A model generated the notes under the pieces. That model was given only the letters and a program-made list of their open reading frames with translations. It made no database searches and was not told the DNA's origin. Positions 1 through 7,539 of a DNA stretch of 64,000 bases are shown here, piece by piece (positions within the stretch are counted from its first letter, which is position 1; every line of letters starts with the position of its first letter). Source of the DNA: Ramlibacter sp. (GTDB lineage: Bacteria; Pseudomonadota; Gammaproteobacteria; Burkholderiales; Burkholderiaceae_C); assembly GCA_019635415.1 (NCBI GenBank), contig JAHBZN010000002.1, forward strand, positions 310,001 through 374,000, in the 5' to 3' direction. A program made the translations under genes and the position numbers.

Positions 1-31
1 ACCCATGCAGTTCGGCGTCGCAAGAATGTAG
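1..31 (+). CDS. C-terminal tail of a probable acyl-CoA carboxylase carboxyltransferase (beta) subunit, partial
   Basis: The first 28 bases read in frame as PMQFGVARM followed by a TAG stop at 29-31. Carboxyltransferase beta subunits of methylcrotonyl-, geranyl- and propionyl-CoA carboxylases commonly end in a short FGVFRM-like tail. The stop lies 9 bases before an acyl-CoA dehydrogenase that is itself followed by the matching biotin carboxylase subunit. Function is inferred only from this tail and the context; the rest of the gene is outside the window. Confidence 0.5.
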   Translation, partial: PMQFGVARM

Positions 32-40
32 GAGACCCTC

Positions 41-1216
41 ATGCAATACACCCACGAACACCTCGAAATCCAGAAAACCCTCAAGCGCTACATCGACGAG
101 CACATCAACCCGCACGTGGACGAATGGGAGGCGGCCGAGATCTTCCCCGCGCACGAAGTGTTCAAGGGCCTGGGCAACCTGGGCCTGCTGGGCCTGTGCA
201 AGCCCGAGGCCCATGGCGGCATGGGGTTGGACTACTCCTACTCCATGCTCATGGCCGAGACGCTGGGCCACATCGACTGCGGCGGCGTCCCCATGGCCAT
301 TGGCGTGCAGACCGACATGGCCACGCCCGCGCTGGCACGCTTCGGCAGCGAGGAACTGAAGCGCGAGTTCCTCGCGCCTTCCATCGCCGGGGACCTGGTG
401 GGCTGCATCGGCGTGAGCGAGCCCGGCGCGGGCAGCGACGTGGCCGGCATCAGGAGTCATGCCCGCAAGGACGGCGATGACTACGTCATCAGCGGCCAGA
501 AGATGTGGATCACCAACAGCCTTCAGGCCGACTGGATGTGCATGCTCGTCAACACCGGCGAGGGGCCGATGCACAAGAACAAGAGCCTGGTGATCGTGCC
601 CATGCGCGAGAACGGCCAGCTGCGCAAGGGCATCGAGGTGGCGCAGAAGATCCGCAAGATCGGCATGCACAGCAGCGACACGGGGCTGATCTATTTCGAC
701 GAGGTGCGCGTGCCGCAGCGCAACCGCATCGGCGCCGAGGGCCAGGGCTTCATCTACCAGATGCAGCAGTTCCAGGAGGAGCGCCTGTGGTGCGCGGCCA
801 GCACGCTGCAGAGCCTGACCAACTGCATCGAATGGACGATCGACTGGGCCCAGCAGCGCAAGCTGTTTGGCGCCACGCTGGCCGACCAGCAGTGGGTGCA
901 GTTCAAGCTGGCCGAACTCAAGACCGAGGTGGAGAGCCTGCGCGCGCTGACCTACCGGGCCTGCGAGCTCTACGTGGGCGGCCAGGACGTGCTGGAGCTG
1001 GCCAGCATGGCCAAGCTCAAGGCCGGGCGGCTGAACCGGCTCGTGCCCGACACCTGCCTGCAGTTCTGGGGCGGCATGGGGTTCACGCTGGAGAACAAGG
1101 TCTCGCGCATGTACCGCGACGGCCGGCTGGCGTCGATCGGCGGCGGCGCCGACGAGGTGATGCTGGGCATCCTGTCCAAGATCATGGGCATTGCCAAGAA
1201 GCCCCTGCCCGCATGA
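41..1216 (+). CDS. Acyl-CoA dehydrogenase (AtuD/citronellyl-CoA dehydrogenase-like)
   Basis: A 391-residue FAD-dependent acyl-CoA dehydrogenase that would introduce a 2,3-double bond into an acyl-CoA and pass electrons to ETF. The normal family length is kept: N-terminal helical domain, the flavin signature GVSEPGAGSDVAG near residue 128, WITNS near 163, and a C-terminal helical domain ending in GGGADEVM near residue 370. An AGGAGA-like Shine-Dalgarno sits before the ATG. It lies between a probable carboxyltransferase tail and the biotin carboxylase subunit, an order resembling atuC-atuD-atuF in acyclic terpene degradation; leucine or related branched acyl-CoA breakdown is equally possible. 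The family call is firm, the substrate is inferred. Confidence 0.9.
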   Translation: MQYTHEHLEIQKTLKRYIDEHINPHVDEWEAAEIFPAHEVFKGLGNLGLLGLCKPEAHGGMGLDYSYSMLMAETLGHIDCGGVPMAIGVQTDMATPALARFGSEELKREFLAPSIAGDLVGCIGVSEPGAGSDVAGIRSHARKDGDDYVISGQKMWITNSLQADWMCMLVNTGEGPMHKNKSLVIVPMRENGQLRKGIEVAQKIRKIGMHSSDTGLIYFDEVRVPQRNRIGAEGQGFIYQMQQFQEERLWCAASTLQSLTNCIEWTIDWAQQRKLFGATLADQQWVQFKLAELKTEVESLRALTYRACELYVGGQDVLELASMAKLKAGRLNRLVPDTCLQFWGGMGFTLENKVSRMYRDGRLASIGGGADEVMLGILSKIMGIAKKPLPA

Positions 1217-3141
1217 AGCGCCTGCTGATTGCCAATCGCGGCGAGATTGCGCTGCGCATCCTGCGCACGGCGCAGGCCATGGGCATCAGCACCGTGGCCG
1301 TGTATTCCGACGCCGACGCCGGCGCGCTGCACGTGGCGCAGGCCACGGTCGCTCATGCGCTGGGCGGCCATGCGCCGGCCGACAGCTACCTGCGCATCGA
1401 CAAGCTGCTGGCGGCCGCCCAAGCCAGCGGCGCCGACGCCGTGCACCCGGGCTATGGCTTTCTCAGCGAGAACGCCGACTTCGCGCAGGCGGTGGTGGAC
1501 GCGGGCCTGGTCTGGGTCGGTCCGCCGCCCGCGGCCATCCGGCAACTGGGCAGCAAGAGCGCGGCCAAGGCCCTGGCCCAGTCGCGCGGCATCCCGTGCC
1601 TGCTGGGCTACCAGGGGCCGGACCAGTCGGATGAGCGGCTGATGCAGGAGGCTCAGCGCCTGGGGCTGCCCGTCATGGTCAAGGCGGCCGCGGGGGGCGG
1701 TGGCCGCGGCATGCGGCTGGTGACCGACCTGGCGCAGCTGCCGGCGGCGGTGCAGGGCGCGCGCAGCGAAGCGCTGTCGGCCTTTGGCTCGGGCGAGCTG
1801 CTGCTCGAGCGCGCGCTGCTGGCGCCGCGCCATGTCGAGGTGCAGGTGTTTGCCGATGCGCAGGGCCACTGCATCCACCTGGGTGAGCGGGACTGCTCGG
1901 TGCAGCGGCGCCACCAGAAGATCATCGAGGAAACCCCCAGCCCGGCCGTGGACGCTGCGCTGCGCGCCCGCATGGGCGAGTGCGCGGTGGCGCTGGCGCA
2001 GGCGGCGGGCTACGTGGGCGCGGGCACGGTGGAGTTTCTGCTGGACGGCTCAGGCTTGAGCGACGCCGGGCCGCCCCAGGGCGCGAAGGCCCCCCCGGGG
2101 GGCAGCCCAGTCGACGAAGCGGCAAGCGCGGGGGCGTTCTACCTCATGGAGATGAACACCCGGCTGCAGGTGGAGCACCCGGTGACGGAAAAGGTGACCG
2201 GGCTGGACCTGGTGGAATGGCAGATCCGCGTGGCGCGCGGCGAGGCCCTGCCCCTGAGCCAGTCGCAGGTGCCGTTTCACGGCCATGCGATCGAGGTGCG
2301 GCTGTGCGCCGAGGACGAGGACTTCACGCCGCACACCGGCACGGTGCGGCATTTCCAGGCACCGGCCGGCGTGCGCTTCGACCACGCGCTGGCGCCGGGG
2401 CAGCAGGTCTCGCCGTACTACGACTCCATGCTGGGCAAGCTGGTGGCACATGCGGCCAGCCGCGCCGAGGCGATCGACCAGTTGGCCGGGGCGCTGGACC
2501 GGCTGCAACTGCTGGGCCTGCCGACCAACCGGGCCTTCCTGGCGGCCTGCCTGCGGCACGAAACGTTCCGCGCCGGCCAGGCCCTGATCCCTTTCCTTGC
2601 GGAGCAGGGCCCCGTGATCCGCGAGGCGCTATTGAAACAGGAGCGCGAAGTGGCCGTCCCGTGCGGGCTGGCGGCCATTTTGACCAATGACTCGGGGCAG
2701 ACCGTGAGCCCGGGCGGGCTGAGCTGCCCGTTCCCGCGGCCCGTGAGGCTGCGCCATCGGGGCCAAGTGCATGAACTGCTGTGGACGGCGGCCACACCGG
2801 TCCCTGCGGGCGTGGCGCGGACGCGGGTGCAGCCGCGGCGCTGGCATGTGCAGGCCGGGGCGGTGGACCTGTTCCTGGAGGACGCATCGTTCGATCCGCC
2901 CGCCGGGTCGGGCGCGGCGGGGGGCGGCGACGAACTGCGTGCGCCCTTCAACGGCAAGGTGGTGGCGGTGGCCGTGGCACCGGGCGCCAAGGTGGCGCCC
3001 GGCGATGTGCTGGTGGTGGTGGAGTCCATGAAGCTGGAGCACTCGCTCGCGGCTTCGCGCGCTGGAGCGGTGGCGCTGGTGGCCGTGGCGCCCGGCCAGC
3101 AGGTCACGCCGGGCCAGGTGCTGGTGAGGCTGGAACCATGA
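1213..3141 (+). CDS. Acyl-CoA carboxylase alpha subunit (biotin carboxylase + biotin carrier)
   Basis: A 642-residue alpha subunit of the methylcrotonyl/geranyl/propionyl-CoA carboxylase type, which carboxylates its own biotin with ATP and bicarbonate for transfer by the beta subunit. Visible parts are the start IANRGEIALRI, ATP-grasp GGGGRGMR near residue 160, the EMNTRLQVEHPVTE biotin carboxylase signature near 312, and the C-terminal biotinyl domain with ESMKLEH, Lys about 607. The ATG overlaps the preceding stop by 4 bases (ATGA). Residues about 280-308, just before the EMNTRLQVEH signature, are a Gly/Ala/Pro-rich insert encoded by a dispersed DNA repeat (2048-2136). Confidence 0.92.
   Translation: MKRLLIANRGEIALRILRTAQAMGISTVAVYSDADAGALHVAQATVAHALGGHAPADSYLRIDKLLAAAQASGADAVHPGYGFLSENADFAQAVVDAGLVWVGPPPAAIRQLGSKSAAKALAQSRGIPCLLGYQGPDQSDERLMQEAQRLGLPVMVKAAAGGGGRGMRLVTDLAQLPAAVQGARSEALSAFGSGELLLERALLAPRHVEVQVFADAQGHCIHLGERDCSVQRRHQKIIEETPSPAVDAALRARMGECAVALAQAAGYVGAGTVEFLLDGSGLSDAGPPQGAKAPPGGSPVDEAASAGAFYLMEMNTRLQVEHPVTEKVTGLDLVEWQIRVARGEALPLSQSQVPFHGHAIEVRLCAEDEDFTPHTGTVRHFQAPAGVRFDHALAPGQQVSPYYDSMLGKLVAHAASRAEAIDQLAGALDRLQLLGLPTNRAFLAACLRHETFRAGQALIPFLAEQGPVIREALLKQEREVAVPCGLAAILTNDSGQTVSPGGLSCPFPRPVRLRHRGQVHELLWTAATPVPAGVARTRVQPRRWHVQAGAVDLFLEDASFDPPAGSGAAGGGDELRAPFNGKVVAVAVAPGAKVAPGDVLVVVESMKLEHSLAASRAGAVALVAVAPGQQVTPGQVLVRLEP
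2048..2136 (+). repeat. Dispersed repeat family A, copy 1, inside the carboxylase alpha gene
   Basis: This segment closely matches 44547-44638 (hslV/hslU) and, more weakly, 47577-47660 (rsmH/ftsL). Shared blocks in order: GCCGGGnCGCCCCAGGG, GCGAAGGCCCCC, GGGGGGCAGC, CACGAAG or GACGAAG, and an end AGCGnGGGGGC. The centre CCCCC-n-GGGGGG forms a hairpin. Here it is open in frame and adds about 29 residues to the enzyme. Confidence 0.85.
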
Positions 3142-4295
3142 GCCTGACGGAGCTGGAGCAGGACGCCGCCGCGCTGTACGACGCGGCGCGGCGCTTTGCC
3201 GAAAAGGAAATGGCGCCGCATGTCAACGACTGGGACGAAGCCGGCACCTTCCCGCTCGCGCTGTACCGCAAGGCGGCCGACGCCGGGCTGCTGGGCCTGG
3301 GCTACCCCGAGGCACTGGGCGGCACGCCCGCGCCGCAGGCGCTGCGCAACGCGGTGTCGCTGGCCCTGTCGCGCCACGGCGCCAGCGGCGGCCTGCTGGC
3401 CAGCCTGTTTTCGCACAATATCGGCCTGCCGCCGGTGCTGCGCCATGGCAGCGCGGCGCTGCAGCAGCGCGTGATCCCGCCGGTGCTGCGCGGCGAGCGG
3501 ATCGCGGCGCTGGCCATCACCGAGCCGGGCGGGGGCTCGGACGTGGCCAGCCTGCGCACCACGGCCCGGCTCGACGGCGCCGAATGGGTCATCAACGGCG
3601 AGAAGGTCTTCATCACCTCGGGCATGCGCGCGGACTGGATCACCGTGGCCGTGCGCACCGGCGAGGCCGGCAGCAAAGGCTCGGCGGGCGTGTCGATGCT
3701 GGTGGTGCCGGGCAACGCGCCGGGCCTGCAGCGCAGCGAACTGCGCAAGATGGGCTGGTGGTGCTCCGACACCGCCCACCTGCGCTTTGACAACGTGCGC
3801 GTGCCGGCCGGCCACCTGCTGGGCGAGGAGGGGGCCGGCTTTCGCATCGTCATGACCAATTTCAACGGCGAGCGGCTGGCCATGTCGGCGATGGCGCTGG
3901 GCTTTGCCCAGGCCTGCTACGACGAGGCGCTGGACTGGACGCGCCAGCGCCAGACCTTTGGCGCGGCCCTGGTGGAGCGCCAGGTGATCCGCCACAAACT
4001 CATGGACATGCAGATGCGCATGGGCGCGACCGAGGCCTGGCTGCAGGCCGTGACCCGCCGCGCCGATGCCGGCGACGAGAGCCCCGACTGGGTGGCCCAG
4101 GTCTGCCTGCTGAAGAACCAGGCGACGCAGACCATGCAGTTCTGCGCCGACCAGGCCGTGCAGATGCTGGGCGCCATGGGCTTCATGCGGGGCACCCGCA
4201 GCGAGCGTCTCTACCGCGAGGTCAAGGTCATGATGATCGGCGGCGGCGCGGAAGAAATCATGAAGGAACTGGCCGCGCGGCAGCTCGGCCTGTAG
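3138..4295 (+). CDS. Acyl-CoA dehydrogenase
   Basis: A second FAD-dependent acyl-CoA dehydrogenase, 385 residues, different in sequence from the one at 41-1216. It carries the flavin signature ITEPGGGSDVAS, the FITSG segment, a RQTFGAAL helix and the C-terminal GGGAEEIM motif. The start codon overlaps the carboxylase stop (ATGA), so the genes are translationally coupled. It would oxidise either the same acyl-CoA after a further cycle or a related one. Family certain, substrate unknown. Confidence 0.9.
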   Translation: MSLTELEQDAAALYDAARRFAEKEMAPHVNDWDEAGTFPLALYRKAADAGLLGLGYPEALGGTPAPQALRNAVSLALSRHGASGGLLASLFSHNIGLPPVLRHGSAALQQRVIPPVLRGERIAALAITEPGGGSDVASLRTTARLDGAEWVINGEKVFITSGMRADWITVAVRTGEAGSKGSAGVSMLVVPGNAPGLQRSELRKMGWWCSDTAHLRFDNVRVPAGHLLGEEGAGFRIVMTNFNGERLAMSAMALGFAQACYDEALDWTRQRQTFGAALVERQVIRHKLMDMQMRMGATEAWLQAVTRRADAGDESPDWVAQVCLLKNQATQTMQFCADQAVQMLGAMGFMRGTRSERLYREVKVMMIGGGAEEIMKELAARQLGL

Positions 4296-4305
4296 TCAGC
4301 ACACC

Positions 4306-4788
4306 ATGCCCAAATCACTCCCCCTGCCCGAGGCCTTCGAGCCCGAATTCGTCACCGGCCTGACCAGCATCTTTGAAGACAAGATCGTGTTCAACCAGGT
4401 GCTGGGCCTGAAGATACTGAGCCTGGCCCCCGACCGCGTGACCGGGCGCATCGTGATGCGCCGCGAGCTGGTGGGCCACTACAGCCACAACCGCGTGCAT
4501 GGCGGCGTGATCAGCGCCACGCTGGATGCGATGGGCGGCCTGGCCTGCATGGCAGCCATCGGCGCGCGCCACATGGACGAGGAACCGGCGCAGCGCCTTC
4601 AGCGCTTCAGCAAGCTTGGCACCATCGACCTGCGCATCGACTACCTGCGCCCGGGCATCAGCGAGCATTTCGACCTGCACGCCGAGGTGCTGCGCCTGGG
4701 CTCGCGCGTGGCCAGCACGCGCATGGAGTTCCGTGGCGCGGACGGCCGGTTGCTGTCCACCGGGGCCGGCGCCTACATCGTCTCCTGA
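4306..4788 (+). CDS. YigI-like acyl-CoA thioesterase (hotdog fold)
   Basis: A 160-residue hotdog-fold protein resembling E. coli YigI, a medium/long-chain acyl-CoA thioesterase. The diagnostic stretches are RVHGGVISATLDAMGG (hotdog helix) and GTIDLRIDYLRPG. It starts 10 bases after the preceding acyl-CoA dehydrogenase and closes the operon, where it could release free acid and CoA when intermediates accumulate. Confidence 0.85.
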   Translation: MPKSLPLPEAFEPEFVTGLTSIFEDKIVFNQVLGLKILSLAPDRVTGRIVMRRELVGHYSHNRVHGGVISATLDAMGGLACMAAIGARHMDEEPAQRLQRFSKLGTIDLRIDYLRPGISEHFDLHAEVLRLGSRVASTRMEFRGADGRLLSTGAGAYIVS

Positions 4789-4791
4789 ACG

Positions 4792-4816
4792 AAAAAAGCC
4801 GCCCCGGAGGGCGGCC
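4792..4816 (-). terminator. Rho-independent terminator for the binding-protein gene
   Basis: Read on -, a GCCGCCC stem pairs with GGGCGGC around a short loop and is followed by six T. It lies 20 bases past the stop of the - strand gene ending at 4838; read on + it has no T-run, so it serves the - strand. Confidence 0.8.
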
Positions 4817-4837
4817 TGGCGCTGGCGCGGCGGGCGC

Positions 4838-6004
4838 TCAGCGGATGTAGTCGCTCACGACCTTCCACTTGCCGTCGGTGATCTGCGACAGGCGCGAGGC
4901 GTCGTTGCCCAGGCGCTTCTTGGGGCCGAAGGTGGCTTCGGGGCTGCCGAAGATGTCCTTGGGGATCACCATGGTGTCCATGGCCTTGATGAAGCTGTCG
5001 GTGGTGAGGTTCTTGCCGGCCTTGGCGGCGGCGGCGGCGAAGGCGTCGATCGCGTTGTAGCCGTAGACCGAGAACACCGTGGGATCTTCGTTGAACTTGG
5101 TCTTGTACTTGTTGGCCCAGAAACGGATGGGCTGCGAGGCCTCGTCCAGGTAGGGGTGCTGCGCCGTGTGGGTGGCATACAGGCCATTCATGGCCGGGCC
5201 GCCGAGCTTGTGGATCAGGTCGGTGTAGGCCGCGCTGGAGCCGATGAAGGTGGGGCTGTAGCCGAGCTTGCGCGCGGTGCCGATGGCGCCGATGGTCTCG
5301 CGGATGATGGTGCCCAGCACCACGAGGTCGCAGCCGCTGGCCTGCATTTTCTGCACCTGCGAGGAGAAGTCGGTGGCGCCGCGCTTGTAGCTGGTCTTTT
5401 CAGCGAAGGTCATGCCGATGGTCTTCAGGCCGGCTTCGGCGCCGCGTTCCACTTCCAGGCCGAATTCGTCGTCCTGGTACATGGTGCAGACCTTCTTGGC
5501 GCCCTTGTCCTTGACCAGCTTGGGCACGGCGGTGCGCATCTGGTCATAGTAGGTGGCGGCGAACGAGTACTTCAGCCGGTTGAAGGGCTCGTACATCTCG
5601 CGCGCCGCGGTCACGGGGAAGAAGTTGATGACGTTCTTCTCGAACTGCACCGGCATGGCGGCCAGGTTCTGCGCCGTGCCGATGTGGCCGATCATGGCGA
5701 AGATCTTGTCCTGGTTGACCAGCTTCTGCGCGGCCAGCACGGCTTTCTTGGGGTCGTAGGCCGAGTCCTCGACGATGAGGTTGACCTTGCGCCCACCGAT
5801 GCCGCCCTGTTCGTTGAGTTCGTCCACCCGCAGCAGCATGCCCAGCCGCACCTGCTTGCCGAAACCCGCGATGGGCCCCGAGAGGTCCTGGATCGAGCCC
5901 AAGGTGATCTCGCTCTTGCTCACGCCCTGGTTGGAGTTCTGGGCCAGGGCCAGGCTGGCGCCGAGCGTCAGCAGGGCCAGGACGGCGGGGGTCTTCATCT
6001 GCAT
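4838..6004 (-). CDS. LivK-type ABC transporter substrate-binding protein (copy 1)
   Basis: A 388-residue periplasmic binding protein of the branched-chain amino acid type (type I fold, Peripla_BP_6). A signal peptide (MQMKTPAVLALLTLGASLALA) precedes mature QNSNQGVSKSEI. The ATG at 6004 is chosen because GGAGA lies 7 bases upstream; an in-frame ATG two codons later is less well spaced. It is closely similar over its whole length to the gene at 6151-7383, indicating tandem duplication. It should deliver ligand to the LivHMGF transporter encoded upstream on the same strand. The neighbouring acyl-CoA genes suggest a carboxylic acid ligand rather than, or besides, an amino acid. Confidence 0.88.
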   Translation of the reverse strand: MQMKTPAVLALLTLGASLALAQNSNQGVSKSEITLGSIQDLSGPIAGFGKQVRLGMLLRVDELNEQGGIGGRKVNLIVEDSAYDPKKAVLAAQKLVNQDKIFAMIGHIGTAQNLAAMPVQFEKNVINFFPVTAAREMYEPFNRLKYSFAATYYDQMRTAVPKLVKDKGAKKVCTMYQDDEFGLEVERGAEAGLKTIGMTFAEKTSYKRGATDFSSQVQKMQASGCDLVVLGTIIRETIGAIGTARKLGYSPTFIGSSAAYTDLIHKLGGPAMNGLYATHTAQHPYLDEASQPIRFWANKYKTKFNEDPTVFSVYGYNAIDAFAAAAAKAGKNLTTDSFIKAMDTMVIPKDIFGSPEATFGPKKRLGNDASRLSQITDGKWKVVSDYIR

Positions 6005-6041
6005 TGCGTGTCTCCTGAGTACGGGTGGTGGGAACGGCCTC

Positions 6042-6069
6042 ATTCTTGTCCGCCGCCGGGGCCTGTCAA
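6042..6069 (-). promoter_or_regulatory. Probable sigma-70 promoter of binding-protein copy 1
   Basis: On the - strand a perfect TTGACA (6064-6069) is separated by 16 bases from AAGAAT (6042-6047), about 40 bases before the start codon. It gives this gene its own promoter downstream of the terminator at 6108-6132. Confidence 0.55.
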
Positions 6070-6107
6070 GCTGGCGTATTCACTTAGACGCGCCGGCCGG
6101 CGTCATG

Positions 6108-6132
6108 AAAAAAGCCGCCCGCAGGCGGCTTG
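6108..6132 (-). terminator. Rho-independent terminator for binding-protein copy 2
   Basis: On -, AAGCCGCCTGCGGGCGGCTT forms a stem-loop followed by six T and then CATG. It is placed 19 bases after the stop at 6151. Confidence 0.8.
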
Positions 6133-6150
6133 TCCGGGAGGGCCGGCGGG

Positions 6151-7383
6151 TCACTGGTCCTTGAAGAACTCGGACTCGATCAGCCACTTGCCGTTCTTCT
6201 GCAGCACCGGACGCAGGCCGCTGAAGGCCACGTAGTCGGAGACCACCTTCCAGCGGCCGTCCTGGATCTGCGACAGGCGCGAGAACTGGTTGCCCAGGCG
6301 CTTGGTGGGCGTGAAGGTCAGCTCCGCCGTGCCGAACATGTCGCGGTTGAAGGTCATGTGGTCCATGGTCTTGATGAAGCTCTCGGTGGTGAGGTTCGGA
6401 CCGGTCTTGAAGGCCACGCGGATGAAGGCGTCCATGTTGCCGTAGCCGTAGACCGAGAACACCGAGGGGTCCTCATTGAAGCGGGTCTTGTACTTGTTGG
6501 CCCAGAAGCGCACGGGCTGCTCGGCCGCGTCCAGGTAGGGATGGGCCGCGGTCATGGTGGAGTACAGGCCGTTCATGAGCTTGCCGCCGAGCTTGGGAAT
6601 GAGGTCGGTGTAGACCGCGCTGGAGCCCACGAAGATCGGCGAGAAGCCGGTCTTGCGCGACTCGGCAATGGTGCCCACCGTTTCGCGGATCACGGTGCCC
6701 AGCACCACCATCTCGCAGCCGGCGGCCTTCATCTTGGCCACCTGCGAGGAGAAGTCGGTGGCGCCGCGCTTGTACGAGGTCTTCTCGGTGAAGGCCATGC
6801 CCAGGGTCTTGAGCCCGGCCTCGGCACCGCGCATCACTTCGAGGCCGAAGTCGTCGTCCTGGTAGATGATGCAGGGATGCTTGATGTTGCGGTCCTTGGC
6901 CAGCCGGGGCGCGGCAATGCGCATCTGGTCGTAGTAGGTGGCGGCATTGGCGAACTTCAGGCGGTCGAACGGTTCGTACATCTCGCGCGCGGCGGTGATC
7001 GGGAAGAAGTTGATCACGTTCTTCTCGAACTGCACGGGCATGGCCGCGAGGTTGGGCGCGGTGCCCAGGTGCCCCACCATGGCAAAGATGCCGTCGCGGT
7101 TGACCAGCTTCTGGGCGCCGAGCACGGCCTTGCGCGGGTCGTAGCCGTCGTCCTCGACGAGCAGACGGATCTTGCGGCCGGCGATGCCGCCCATTTCGTT
7201 GGCTTCATCGACGCGCATCTGCATGCCGTTGCGGATGGCCTTGCCGTAGCCCGCGAGCGGGCCCGACAGGTCCTGCATGGTGCCGACAAGGATTTCGTTC
7301 TTGCTCACGCCGTTGGCGTTCTGCGCGCTGGCCATGCCAGCGGTCAGCGCCAGGGCGGCGAGGAGGGCGAGTTTCGGTTGCAT
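6151..7383 (-). CDS. LivK-type ABC transporter substrate-binding protein (copy 2)
   Basis: A 410-residue paralogue of the protein at 4838-6004, with a signal peptide ending at MASA-QNANGVSK. Shared blocks include VNRDGIFAMVGHLGTA, VINFFPITAAREMYEP and SYKRGATDFSSQV. It has about 20 extra C-terminal residues (LQKNGKWLIESEFFKDQ). GGAGA precedes the ATG. Its own terminator and upstream region separate it from copy 1 and from the acyl-CoA ligase, so expression of the two binding proteins can differ. Ligand unknown. Confidence 0.88.
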   Translation of the reverse strand: MQPKLALLAALALTAGMASAQNANGVSKNEILVGTMQDLSGPLAGYGKAIRNGMQMRVDEANEMGGIAGRKIRLLVEDDGYDPRKAVLGAQKLVNRDGIFAMVGHLGTAPNLAAMPVQFEKNVINFFPITAAREMYEPFDRLKFANAATYYDQMRIAAPRLAKDRNIKHPCIIYQDDDFGLEVMRGAEAGLKTLGMAFTEKTSYKRGATDFSSQVAKMKAAGCEMVVLGTVIRETVGTIAESRKTGFSPIFVGSSAVYTDLIPKLGGKLMNGLYSTMTAAHPYLDAAEQPVRFWANKYKTRFNEDPSVFSVYGYGNMDAFIRVAFKTGPNLTTESFIKTMDHMTFNRDMFGTAELTFTPTKRLGNQFSRLSQIQDGRWKVVSDYVAFSGLRPVLQKNGKWLIESEFFKDQ

Positions 7384-7483
7384 GGTGTGTCTCCAGATAA
7401 TGTTGTAGGTCTAACGGGCTAAGACCGCGGCGATTCTTCTCCTGCTTGCAATTGGTTGCATTCACCTAGGTGACTCGACCCAT

Positions 7484-7507
7484 GAAAAAGGCCGCCCGAG
7501 GGCGGCC
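7484..7507 (-). terminator. Rho-independent terminator after the acyl-CoA ligase
   Basis: On -, GGCCGCCCTCGGGCGGCC is followed by five T and CATG, 33 bases past the ligase stop. It closes the livHMGF-ligase transcript. Confidence 0.75.
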
Positions 7508-7539
7508 TGTTGTCACGCGGGCGACGCCGCAATGCAGGG

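Noticed and set aside
2418..3995. A 525-codon open frame on - over the carboxylase and dehydrogenase genes
   Set aside because: It is antisense to two clear genes and has His/Arg/Gly-rich composition typical of a shadow frame.
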